Source: JAFCUW01 sp049898325 (GTDB taxonomy: Bacteria > Pseudomonadota > Gammaproteobacteria > Burkholderiales > Burkholderiaceae_D). From it: a stretch of 64,000 bases of DNA. This document shows, in pieces, positions 1 to 8,064 of this stretch (the first letter of the stretch is position 1; each line of letters opens with the position of its first letter). The DNA is taken from positions 186,001 through 250,000 of the forward strand of contig NZ_JAFCXL010000001.1 of assembly GCF_049898325.1 (NCBI RefSeq), written 5' to 3'. The notes below the pieces were generated by a model. It was not told the origin of the DNA, did not search any database, and was given only the letters and a program-made list of their open reading frames with translations. A program made the position numbers and the translations under genes.

Positions 1-1108
1 CGGCCAGGGCCGCCTGCCACAGCAGGTCGCCGACGTGGCGCTGGACGGGGCTGACGGCGATGTTGCGGCGCTGCTGGCGCAGGCGCTGGCCGTACTCGAG
101 CCAGCGCAGCTCTTCGACGGGGCTGTGCCCCACGTGGCTGTCGCTGCCGATGCCGAAGCGCCCGCCCGCGGCCAGGTAGGGCGCCAGCGCAAACAGGCCG
201 TCGCCCAGGTTCGCTTCGGTGCTGGGACACAGGCCGGCGACGGCGCCGCTGGCAGCCAGCGCGGCCAGTTCGGCCTCGTCGAGGTGGGTCGCGTGCACCA
301 GGCACCAGCGCGCGTCCAGGCCCTGGCGCTCGAGCAGCCAGGCCAGCGGGCGCTGGCCGCTGTGGGCCAGGCAGGCGTCCACTTCCAGTTGCTGCTCGGC
401 GATGTGGATGTGGATCGGCCGCCCCGGCGGCAGGGCGGCCGCCAGTTCGCCGATCTGCGCCATCGACGCCGCGCGCAGCGAATGGGGGGCGGCGCCCACT
501 TCGAACTGGCCGTCGCGCAGGCGATCGAGCGCCTCGACCATGCCCAGCACGGCGCCGACGTCGCTCTGGAAGCGGCGCTGGCGCGGGCCCAGCGGCTGCG
601 CGCCGAAACCGCCGTGGCTGTACAGCACCGGCAGCATGGTCAGGCCGATGCCGGTCTCGCGCGCCGCCTGCGCCACCCGCTCGGCCATCTCGGCCGGCCT
701 GGCGTAGGCGGCGCCGTCGGCGGCGCGGTGCAGGTAATGAAATTCGCAGACGCTGGTGTAACCGTGGCGCAGGCAGTCAACAAACAGCTGGGCGGCCACC
801 GCTTCGAGCTGGGCCGGCGTGATGCGGCCGGCGAAGCGGTACATCAGCTCGCGCCAGGTCCAGAAGCTGTCCTCGCCCTCGCCGGCCGTTTCGGCCTGCC
901 CCGCCATGGCGCGCTGGAAGGCGTGCGAATGCAGGTTGACCATGCCGGGAATGACCAGGCCGACCGCCGCCGCGGCCGCCGCGCCAGCGTCGGCGGCGGT
1001 CGCGCCAACGGCGGTGATCACGCCGTCGCCGTTCCAGGCGATGGCGACGTCGCGCGCCCAGCCGTCCGGCAGCAGCGCGTGGCGCGCCAGCACGGCGCCG
1101 CCGTTCAC
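1..1108 (-). CDS. hutF: N-formimino-L-glutamate deiminase HutF (3' end cut by window edge)
   Basis: Amidohydrolase that converts formiminoglutamate to N-formylglutamate and ammonia, the fourth step of the five-step histidine degradation route. The visible 369 codons carry the N-terminal metal motif HSHAFQR near residues 60-66, a second histidine strand (PIHIHIAEQ) and the SDSH stretch expected for the late metal-binding aspartate. The start is GTG at 1108, overlapping the hutG stop in a GTGA junction, which implies translational coupling in the order hutU-hutH-hutG-hutF. The C-terminus lies outside the window; the family is about 450 residues, so roughly four fifths is present. The partner HutG next to it fits the HutF/HutG branch rather than the direct HutG formiminase route. 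Confidence 0.93.
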   Translation of the reverse strand, partial: MNGGAVLARHALLPDGWARDVAIAWNGDGVITAVGATAADAGAAAAAAVGLVIPGMVNLHSHAFQRAMAGQAETAGEGEDSFWTWRELMYRFAGRITPAQLEAVAAQLFVDCLRHGYTSVCEFHYLHRAADGAAYARPAEMAERVAQAARETGIGLTMLPVLYSHGGFGAQPLGPRQRRFQSDVGAVLGMVEALDRLRDGQFEVGAAPHSLRAASMAQIGELAAALPPGRPIHIHIAEQQLEVDACLAHSGQRPLAWLLERQGLDARWCLVHATHLDEAELAALAASGAVAGLCPSTEANLGDGLFALAPYLAAGGRFGIGSDSHVGHSPVEELRWLEYGQRLRQQRRNIAVSPVQRHVGDLLWQAALA

Positions 1109-1923
1109 CGGGCCACCCAGTCGACGGCCGCCGTCACCATCGCCTGCAAGGCCGGGCGCAGCGACGCGGCCAGGTCGGGGCGGTAGGCCAGCGGGGTGGC
1201 GTCGGCGCCGGCCAGCAAGTCTGCATCCATGCCCGGCTCGTTCATGTACAGGCACTGGCACAGTTCCAGCTGGATCGCGTGCACGCCCTGCTCCGGCTGG
1301 CCGTAGCGGCGGGTGATGTAACCGCCCTTGAAGCGGCCGTTCAGGGCGGTGGAAAAGTGCGCCGGCACCTGCGCCATGACCGCCTCGGCCAGGCCGGCGG
1401 CGCAGGCGGCGCCATCGGCGGTGCCAATGTTCAGGTCGGGCAGGCGGCCGTCGAAAAAGCGCGGCACGCGCGAGGCGATCGAGTGGGCTTCCCACAGCAC
1501 CACGGCGCCATGCAGCGCCAGCAGGCGCGCCAGTTCGGCCTGCAGCTGCGCGTGGTAGGGCTGCCAGTAGCGCGCCCGGCGCCGCGCCACTTCGGCGGCG
1601 TCGGGCGCGGCGCCGGGCCGGTACAGGGGTTCGCGCGCGAACGTGTCGAGGGGGCACAGGCCGGTGGTGTCCAGGCCCGGATACAGGTTGATGTCGTCGG
1701 GCGGGCGGTTCAGGTCGATCAGGTAACGCGACTGGCGGGCGGCCAGCGTCGAGGCGCCCATCGAAGCCAGAAAATCGTACAGGCGCGGCAGGTGCCAGTC
1801 GGTGTCGGCGCTGCGCGCGGCGCACGCCGTCATGTGCGCGGCCAGCTCTGGCGGCAAGTGCGCGCCGGCGTGCGGCATCGACACCAGCAGGGGCAGGCTA
1901 CCGCCGACAAAATCGAAATCCAT
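1105..1923 (-). CDS. hutG: N-formylglutamate deformylase HutG
   Basis: Hydrolyses N-formylglutamate to glutamate and formate, the last step of histidine degradation. The 272-residue protein has the N-formylglutamate amidohydrolase pattern SMPHAG near residue 16, DTDWHLPRLYDF near residue 41 and the central LWEAHSI segment. I chose ATG 1923 because GGAGG lies seven bases upstream; longer in-frame versions run back into the end of hutH. It lies 17 bp downstream of hutH and overlaps hutF by four bases, so it is an inner gene of the hut operon. Confidence 0.93.
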   Translation of the reverse strand: MDFDFVGGSLPLLVSMPHAGAHLPPELAAHMTACAARSADTDWHLPRLYDFLASMGASTLAARQSRYLIDLNRPPDDINLYPGLDTTGLCPLDTFAREPLYRPGAAPDAAEVARRRARYWQPYHAQLQAELARLLALHGAVVLWEAHSIASRVPRFFDGRLPDLNIGTADGAACAAGLAEAVMAQVPAHFSTALNGRFKGGYITRRYGQPEQGVHAIQLELCQCLYMNEPGMDADLLAGADATPLAYRPDLAASLRPALQAMVTAAVDWVAR

Positions 1924-1940
1924 GCTGCCTCCGGCTTGAT

Positions 1941-3476
1941 TTACTGATGCAAAGCGGTAAACAGGTGCTTGCACGCGGCGCTCAGCGCGCCCTCGATCAC
2001 CAGCGTGCGGGCCGCCTCGATGTCGGGCGCAAAAAAACGGTCGGCGGCGAAAAACGGCACCGTTGCCCGCAGCCGCGCATGCACGTGTTCGAGGTGGCGC
2101 GAACTGGTCAGCGGACGGTGAAAGTCGATGCCCTGCGCCGCCGCCAGCAGCTCGATGCCGATGATGACAGCCGTATTGTGCGCCATATCGTCAAGCCGGG
2201 GCGCCGCGAAGGTGGCCATGCTGACGTGGTCTTCCTGGTTGGCCGAGGTGGGCAGGCTGTCGACGCTGGCCGGGTGCGCCAGCGACTTGTTTTCCGACGC
2301 CAGCGCGGCGGCGGTGACGTGGGCGATCATGAAGCCCGAGTTCACCCCGGGCTCCCGCACCAGGAAGGCGGGCAGGCCCGACAGGCTGGCGTCGATCAGC
2401 AGGGCGATGCGGCGTTCGGCCAGCGCGCCGATCTCGGCGATGGCCAGCGCCAGCGTGTCGGCGGCGAAGGCCACCGGTTCGGCGTGGAAATTGCCACCCG
2501 AGATGATCTCGCCCGTGTCGGCAAAAATGAGCGGGTTGTCGGTGACGGCATTGGCCTCAATCAGCAGGGTGCGGCCCGCATTGCCCACCAGGTCCATCAC
2601 CGCCCCCATCACCTGCGGCTGGCAGCGCAGGCTGTAGGGGTCCTGCACGCGCTCGTCGCCCACCAGGTGCGAGGCGCGGATGGCGCTGCCGGCGAGCAGT
2701 TCGCGGTACATGGCGGCGGTGGCGATCTGGCCCGGCTGGCCGCGCACTTCGTGCACGCGGGCGTCGAACGGCGCGTCGCTGCCGCGGGCGGCATCGAGCG
2801 ACAGGGCGCCGGTGACGATGGCCGCTTCCAGCAGGCGCTCGGCCATGAACAGGCCGTGCAGCGCCAGCGCGGTCGACACCTGGGTGCCGTTGATCAGCGC
2901 CAGGCCCTCCTTGGCCGCCAGCGTGACGACGGCGATGCCGGCGCCGTCGAGCGCCGCCTGCGCTTCCATCAGCACGCCGTCGACGCGCACCTGGCCCACT
3001 CCCAGCATGGCCAGCGTCATGTGCGCCAGCGGCGCCAGGTCGCCCGAGGCGCCCACCGAGCCCTTGGCGGGAATGGCCGGCATGATGCCGGCGTTGTAGA
3101 GCGCGATCAGGGTCTCGACGATGACGGGGCGCACGCCCGAGTAGCCGCGCGCCAGGCTGCCGATTTTCATCAGTAAAATCAGCCGCACCACCGCGTCCGA
3201 CAGCAGCGCGCCCGTGCCCACCGCGTGCGACAGGATCAGGTTCGTTTGCAGTTGCTCGAGGCGGTCGTCGGCGATGCGGGTCTTGGCGAGGATGCCGAAA
3301 CCGGTGTTGATGCCGTAGGCGGCGTCGCCCCTGGCGACGATGGCGCGCACGGCGGCGGCGGCCCGTTCGACGGGCGCCCAGGCGGACTGCGCCAGCGCCA
3401 GCGGCGCTCGCGCGTGCCAGGCATCGCGCAGATCGCTCAGGGTCATGGCCCCGGGGGTGAGGGTAAAAGTGGTCAT
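1941..3476 (-). CDS. hutH: histidine ammonia-lyase HutH
   Basis: Eliminates ammonia from L-histidine to give trans-urocanate, the entry step of the hut pathway. The 511-residue length is normal. The Ala-Ser-Gly triplet at about residues 143-145, inside GSVGASGDLAPLAH, is the segment that cyclises to the MIO electrophile in this family, and YGINTGFG near 54-61 is the conserved tyrosine loop. It overlaps hutU by four bases (ATGA), so the two are probably translationally coupled. Confidence 0.97.
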   Translation of the reverse strand: MTTFTLTPGAMTLSDLRDAWHARAPLALAQSAWAPVERAAAAVRAIVARGDAAYGINTGFGILAKTRIADDRLEQLQTNLILSHAVGTGALLSDAVVRLILLMKIGSLARGYSGVRPVIVETLIALYNAGIMPAIPAKGSVGASGDLAPLAHMTLAMLGVGQVRVDGVLMEAQAALDGAGIAVVTLAAKEGLALINGTQVSTALALHGLFMAERLLEAAIVTGALSLDAARGSDAPFDARVHEVRGQPGQIATAAMYRELLAGSAIRASHLVGDERVQDPYSLRCQPQVMGAVMDLVGNAGRTLLIEANAVTDNPLIFADTGEIISGGNFHAEPVAFAADTLALAIAEIGALAERRIALLIDASLSGLPAFLVREPGVNSGFMIAHVTAAALASENKSLAHPASVDSLPTSANQEDHVSMATFAAPRLDDMAHNTAVIIGIELLAAAQGIDFHRPLTSSRHLEHVHARLRATVPFFAADRFFAPDIEAARTLVIEGALSAACKHLFTALHQ

Positions 3477-5161
3477 GGGATCATCGGCAGGTCGAGGTGG
3501 CTGCGCTTGGCGCAGGCGATGGCGGCGGGGTAGCCGGCGTCGGCGTGGCGCATGACGCCGGAGGCGCTGTCGTTGACCAGCACGCGCGCCAGGCGCCTGG
3601 CGGCGGCGGCGCTGCCGTCGGCGACGATGACCATGCCGGCATGCTGCGAGTAGCCCATGCCGACGCCGCCGCCGTGGTGCAGCGAGACCCAGGTGGCGCC
3701 GCCGGCGGTGTTGAGCAGGGCATTGAGCAGGGGCCAGTCGGAGACGGCGTCGCTGCCGTCGCGCATGGCTTCGGTTTCGCGGTTCGGGCTGGCCACGGAA
3801 CCGGTGTCGAGGTGGTCGCGGCCGATCACGATCGGCGCCTTCAGTTCGCCCGTGCGCACCATCTCGTTGAAGGCCAGGCCGGCCAGGTGGCGCTCGCCCA
3901 GCCCCAGCCAGCAGATGCGCGCCGGCAGTCCCTGGAAGTCGATCCGGTCACGCGCCATGTCGAGCCAGTGGTGGACCTGGGCGTGGTCGGGGAACAGCTG
4001 CTTGATCTTGGCGTCGGTTTTATAGATGTCCTCCGGGTCGCCCGACAGGGCCACCCAGCGGAACGGCCCGCGCCCTTCGCAGAACTGGGGGCGGATATAT
4101 GCGGGCACGAAACCGGGGAAGGCAAAGGCGTCGGCCACGCCCTGATCGAAGGCGACCTGGCGGATGTTGTTGCCGTAGTCGACGACGCGGATGCCCATCG
4201 CGTGAAAGGCCAGCATGGCCTGCACGTGCACGGCGCAGGAGGCGGCGGCGGCATCGCGCAGGCGCGCGTGTTCAGTCGCGTCCTGGCGCGCCGCCTGCCA
4301 TGCGGCCACGCTCCAGCCGGCCGGCAGGTAACCGTTGATCAGGTCGTGGGCCGAGGTCTGGTCGGTCACCAGGTCCGGCGCGCGGCCGCCCGCCTGCACG
4401 CGGCGCACCAGTTCGGGCAGGATCTCGGCGGCATTGCCCAACAAGCCGATCGAGACGGCCTCGCCCAGCGCGCAGTGGTGCTCGACCAGGGCGAGCGCGT
4501 CGTCCAGGTCGCGTGCCTGCTTGTCGAGGTAGCGCGTGCGCAGGCGGAAGTCGATGCTGCTTTGCTGGCATTCGATGGTCAGCGACACGGCGCCGGCAAA
4601 GCTGGCCGCCAGCGGCTGGGCGCCGCCCATGCCGCCCAGGCCCGCCGTCAGGATCCAGCGGCCGCGCCAGGAACCGCCAAAATGCTGGCGCCCTGCTTCG
4701 GCAAAGGTTTCGTAGGTGCCTTGCACGATCCCCTGGGTGCCGATATAAATCCAGCTGCCCGCCGTCATCTGGCCGTACATGAACAGGCCCTTGCGGTCGA
4801 GCTCATTGAAATGCTCCCAGGTGGCCCACTTCGGCACCAGGTTGGAATTGGCGATCAGCACGCGGGGGGCGTCGCCGTGGGTCTGGAACACGCCGACCGG
4901 CTTGCCGGACTGGATCAGCAGGGTCTGGTCGTCCTCGAGCGTGCGCAGGCACGCCAGGATCTGATCGAAGCAGGCCCAGTCGCGGGCGGCGCGGCCGATG
5001 CCGCCGTAGACGACCAGGTGCTGGGGATTTTCGGCGACGGCGGCGTCAAGATTGTTTTGCAGCATGCGGTAGGCCGCTTCTGTCTGCCAACTCTTGCAGC
5101 TGAGGGTGGCGCCGCGCGGTGCGCTCACGACGCGGGTGGGATCGAAGCGGGGATCTTGCAT
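3473..5161 (-). CDS. hutU: urocanate hydratase HutU
   Basis: Adds water to urocanate to form 4-imidazolone-5-propionate, using tightly bound NAD+ as electrophile. The 562-residue protein is full length, with the N-terminal segment around QTEAAYRMLQNNLD, the glycine-rich stretch TAGLGGMGGAQP and the late GLGERHLAGLAFNEMV region typical of urocanases. It is the first gene of the operon. The only gap before the next gene upstream is 55 bp and holds a HutC-type palindrome (5200-5211). No hutI (imidazolonepropionase) is visible; it may lie beyond hutF to the left or elsewhere. Confidence 0.97.
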   Translation of the reverse strand: MQDPRFDPTRVVSAPRGATLSCKSWQTEAAYRMLQNNLDAAVAENPQHLVVYGGIGRAARDWACFDQILACLRTLEDDQTLLIQSGKPVGVFQTHGDAPRVLIANSNLVPKWATWEHFNELDRKGLFMYGQMTAGSWIYIGTQGIVQGTYETFAEAGRQHFGGSWRGRWILTAGLGGMGGAQPLAASFAGAVSLTIECQQSSIDFRLRTRYLDKQARDLDDALALVEHHCALGEAVSIGLLGNAAEILPELVRRVQAGGRAPDLVTDQTSAHDLINGYLPAGWSVAAWQAARQDATEHARLRDAAAASCAVHVQAMLAFHAMGIRVVDYGNNIRQVAFDQGVADAFAFPGFVPAYIRPQFCEGRGPFRWVALSGDPEDIYKTDAKIKQLFPDHAQVHHWLDMARDRIDFQGLPARICWLGLGERHLAGLAFNEMVRTGELKAPIVIGRDHLDTGSVASPNRETEAMRDGSDAVSDWPLLNALLNTAGGATWVSLHHGGGVGMGYSQHAGMVIVADGSAAAARRLARVLVNDSASGVMRHADAGYPAAIACAKRSHLDLPMIP

Positions 5162-5199
5162 GTCAGCTCCTGGTGGACGGGTCTGAAACGAAGGATAAG

Positions 5200-5211
5200 T
5201 TGTCTATACAA
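5200..5211. promoter_or_regulatory. candidate HutC operator upstream of hutU
   Basis: TTGTCTATACAA is a TTGTNNNNACAA palindrome centred about 45 bp before the hutU start. Known HutC operators in Pseudomonas and Klebsiella have a TTGTATATACAA-like core, and this copy differs only in the spacer. A hutC gene is present 6.6 kb away. The regulatory link is inference from motif and gene content. Confidence 0.65.
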
Positions 5212-5216
5212 GATCG

Positions 5217-5681
5217 TCAAGCGCTTCGATGACGGCGTGCCAGTTCGAGCAGGCGCGACAAATCTTGCGGCCAGATGGTTTCCGCAGTTTGCGCCAGATC
5301 AAGGGTCGACCACCAGCGGTGCGTACTCATGCAGTTGCGTTCGTAGTCGGTCCAGCCGGAGAAATCGACGGCGCCGTCGCTGACGGGCACCGAAAAATAA
5401 TGTTCGTCGTCGCACACGCTGGCGCCGCAATCGACCTTGAACACTTGCTGGCGCCGGGCCAGCGGCGCGCCCACGGCCGCCAGGGTGCGCACGATGCCGG
5501 TTTCCTCGCGCAGTTCGCGCACGGCGGCGGCGGCCACCGCTTCGCCCGGCTCGACCCCGCCGCCCGGGGTGGCCCAGTAGCGCAGGCCAGCGAGGGCGCC
5601 GCCCCGGTGTTCGAACAGGAACAGCAGCACCCGGCCCTGCGGGTCGGTCACCAGCAGGCGCGCGGTGGGGCGGCGGCGCAT
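5217..5681 (-). CDS. Nudix hydrolase
   Basis: The 154-residue protein carries a complete Nudix box at about residues 40-63 (GGGVEPGE followed by RELREETGI), matching the GX5EX7REUXEEXGU metal-pyrophosphate signature. It should hydrolyse a nucleoside diphosphate linked to another moiety, but the sequence does not show which substrate. It starts at ATG 5681, four bases after the stop of the upstream AAA ATPase gene, so the two are probably co-transcribed. Its stop lies almost against the hut operator, so read-through into hut is possible. Confidence 0.9.
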   Translation of the reverse strand: MRRRPTARLLVTDPQGRVLLFLFEHRGGALAGLRYWATPGGGVEPGEAVAAAAVRELREETGIVRTLAAVGAPLARRQQVFKVDCGASVCDDEHYFSVPVSDGAVDFSGWTDYERNCMSTHRWWSTLDLAQTAETIWPQDLSRLLELARRHRSA

Positions 5682-5685
5682 CGGT

Positions 5686-7314
5686 TCACGGCTGGCCGCG
5701 AAAGCGCGCGCACAGGCGGAACACGGGCTCCGACAGGGGCAGGTTTTTCGCCTTGCAGTAGCGCGTGGCCAGCTTGAGCAGCTCTTTGATGTCGCGCCCG
5801 CTGGCGTGGGGGAAGGCGCCGCTGAGCGCCTCGATCAGCTCGTCCGTGAGGGCCGCGCCGAACTGCTCGCCCAGCAGCTTCCACAGGCGCAGCGCGTCGT
5901 CCTGCGTCGGCGTCTCGTAGCAGATGGTGGCGATGCAGCGCGACAGGATGGCGTCGTCGACGTCGCCGCTGCGGTTGGTGGTCATGAACAGCAGGCCGTC
6001 GAAATACTCGAGCGTGCGCAGGAACTCGGCGACGATGGCGTTGTGTTCGAGGTCGTTGTCGCGCCGGCGGATGTACACGTCGGCTTCGTCGAGCAGGATG
6101 ATGGCCTGCCAGCGCATGGCGCGGTGCAAGATGCCCGTCAGGGTGGCGCCCACCGAGGCCGCCGTTGTTCCCAGCTGGCCCGAGTGGACACGGTACAGGG
6201 GTTTGCCCACCACCTCGGCGTAGATTTCGGCAGTGAGGGTCTTGCCCAGGCCCGGCGCGCCCTGGCACAGGATGGTGGTGCCGCCCGATTTACCGGGCAC
6301 CACGTCTTCCGTAAAAACGTCCAGGTTCGCCGTGAGAATGTCGATCAGGTCGCGGTGGTGGCTGGGCAGCACCAGCTTGTCGCGCAAGGCGGGCCGGTAC
6401 TGGTAGGGCTGCAGGTGCTGCACGTGGACCCGGATGGCGCGGTGCCATTCGAGATGGAACAGGTGGATATAGCAGTGCAGCGGGATGCGCTCGAAGCCCT
6501 CGCCGATGCCGGCGGCGCGCCAGAAATCGGCGTCGCTGGCGGTGTCGAAGCGGCGCTCGAGCAGTGCTTCGTCGTTGACGCAGCGGGCGCCGCCCGGGGC
6601 GGCGATGCGACGCAGTTGCAGCTGGCCCCTGGCGCCGTCGTCCTCGACAAAGCCGCCGTGGCGGGCGACGAACTGGGCCCCGAAGCGGGGCTGGTAGCGC
6701 ACGAACAGCGCGGCGTGGCCCTCGTATTCGCGCTTGAATTCGGCGCATTCCTTGTAAAAGCCGAATTCGGCCAGCAGCGCCGGAATGCTGCGGTTGACGA
6801 TATCGTGGCGGTTGATCACCAGCGAGTACGACATGCCGGAACGGCGCTGGGCGGGGTCGGTGTGCGCCGCGTTGGCCGCGTCCATGGTATTGGCCAGCAG
6901 GTCCACCACCACGTAGGGGCGGCCCTGGTCGGGCTCGACGTAACGCAGGCGCTGCACCAGCCAGGGCAGCAGGGTGCCGTCCTTGTTGCGGCGGTACAGC
7001 CAGCCGTCGATCAGGTCGCGCGCCAGGTAGGCCACCAGGCCCGGCACCAGCTGGTCGAGGGCGGGGATGGGGCGCGCCTGCGGGGCGTTATAGATGTTAT
7101 CGAGCGCCAGCATCTGGAACATCAGCGCGCGCTCGTTGCCCGTTTTGCTCAGGGCGTACAGGGTGTTGAGGGCGGCGGCGTCGAACAGGGCGCTGGGCAC
7201 GACGATGTCGCCGTGGCAGGCGCCAAATTCGCCCAGCCGGCGCGCCAGCGGCGAGTCGGCCGCGATGGCGCCCAGCAGGGGCTTGACGAGCGATTCGGGG
7301 ATCTCAAAGTCCAT
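5686..7314 (-). CDS. AAA family ATPase with uncharacterised N-terminal region
   Basis: The 542-residue protein has a single AAA module in its C-terminal half: Walker A GAPGLGKT at 352-359, Walker B AIILLDEAD at about 404-412 and a sensor-1 TTN near 445-447, followed by an alpha-helical lid. Residues 1-340 match no domain I recognise. AAA ATPases of this layout often remodel or unfold a partner protein, but nothing in the sequence names the target. It is followed at four bases by a Nudix hydrolase gene. There is no signal peptide or membrane segment, so it is cytoplasmic. Confidence 0.85.
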   Translation of the reverse strand: MDFEIPESLVKPLLGAIAADSPLARRLGEFGACHGDIVVPSALFDAAALNTLYALSKTGNERALMFQMLALDNIYNAPQARPIPALDQLVPGLVAYLARDLIDGWLYRRNKDGTLLPWLVQRLRYVEPDQGRPYVVVDLLANTMDAANAAHTDPAQRRSGMSYSLVINRHDIVNRSIPALLAEFGFYKECAEFKREYEGHAALFVRYQPRFGAQFVARHGGFVEDDGARGQLQLRRIAAPGGARCVNDEALLERRFDTASDADFWRAAGIGEGFERIPLHCYIHLFHLEWHRAIRVHVQHLQPYQYRPALRDKLVLPSHHRDLIDILTANLDVFTEDVVPGKSGGTTILCQGAPGLGKTLTAEIYAEVVGKPLYRVHSGQLGTTAASVGATLTGILHRAMRWQAIILLDEADVYIRRRDNDLEHNAIVAEFLRTLEYFDGLLFMTTNRSGDVDDAILSRCIATICYETPTQDDALRLWKLLGEQFGAALTDELIEALSGAFPHASGRDIKELLKLATRYCKAKNLPLSEPVFRLCARFRGQP

Positions 7315-7337
7315 GCGCGGTCCTGATCGGCTAACGG

Positions 7338-8039
7338 TTAATGGTCCAGGTAAAAGTCGACGGCCAGTGCCACGATGGGCGGCGCGATCACGTGCAGGCC
7401 GTTGAACTCGACATAGCGCACGTCGTAACCGGCCGCCTGCAGGCTGGCCGCGTTGGCGCGCCCGCTGGTGGCGATCGGCAGTTGTTCGTCGACCAGGCCA
7501 TGGGCGATGAACACGCGCGGCGCCCCGTGCTGGCGGAAGATATTCATGAAGCCGCCGGAAAAAGCGATCACGTGGCTGACCACGTCGCCATTGGTGATGC
7601 CGGTCGAGAGGGCGTAACTGGCGCCGTCGGAAAAGCCGGCGAAGGCCAGCCGCGCCACGTCGATGCGGTAGTGCTGCGCCACCAGCCGCAGCGCCGCCTG
7701 CAGGCGCGCCAGGTCGGGGCCGTGGCCGCCGATGACGATGTCCCAGGTGGCAAACGTGGCGTGCGGCGCGAGCACCAGGAACTGGCCCCGCTCGGCGTGT
7801 TCTTCGATAAACGGCAGCACCTTTTCGGGGAAGCCGCCGGCGCCGTGGAAGAACACCAGCAGGGGCACGGGGGCGTCAATGCGCAGGCCGGCGGGGACGA
7901 ACAGCACGGCGTCGCGCCCGGCGGACAGGCCCAGCCGATGGCGCCCCGGCGCCAGCGCGCCAGCGGCGGGATCGATGGCGGCAAGCGCGGCGGCGCTGAG
8001 CGTCATGCGCCCCAGCAGGGAGGGATCGAGCTCGAGCAT
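7338..8039 (-). CDS. alpha/beta-hydrolase, carboxylesterase/phospholipase type
   Basis: The 233-residue protein has an alpha/beta-hydrolase core: an oxyanion stretch FFHGAGG near 63-69, a nucleophile elbow GFSDGAS with Ser at about 137, and a late AHGLVDEQLPI segment that probably supplies the acid. It resembles the small bacterial phospholipase/carboxylesterase group; substrate unknown. The start ATG 8039 has an AAGGAG ribosome site. There is no clear signal peptide. It lies 25 bp downstream of an exported amidohydrolase and 23 bp upstream of the AAA ATPase, all on the same strand. Confidence 0.8.
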   Translation of the reverse strand: MLELDPSLLGRMTLSAAALAAIDPAAGALAPGRHRLGLSAGRDAVLFVPAGLRIDAPVPLLVFFHGAGGFPEKVLPFIEEHAERGQFLVLAPHATFATWDIVIGGHGPDLARLQAALRLVAQHYRIDVARLAFAGFSDGASYALSTGITNGDVVSHVIAFSGGFMNIFRQHGAPRVFIAHGLVDEQLPIATSGRANAASLQAAGYDVRYVEFNGLHVIAPPIVALAVDFYLDH

Positions 8040-8064
8040 GATGGCTTTCTCCTTGTTGCCAGCC

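Noticed and set aside
35..1186. Long plus-strand open frame opposite hutF
   Set aside because: It is antisense to a well-supported amidohydrolase gene and its translation is the Ala/Gly/Arg-rich shadow typical of high-GC coding DNA.
3497..5383. 628-codon plus-strand open frame opposite hutU
   Set aside because: Shadow frame of hutU; no recognisable domain and low-complexity composition.
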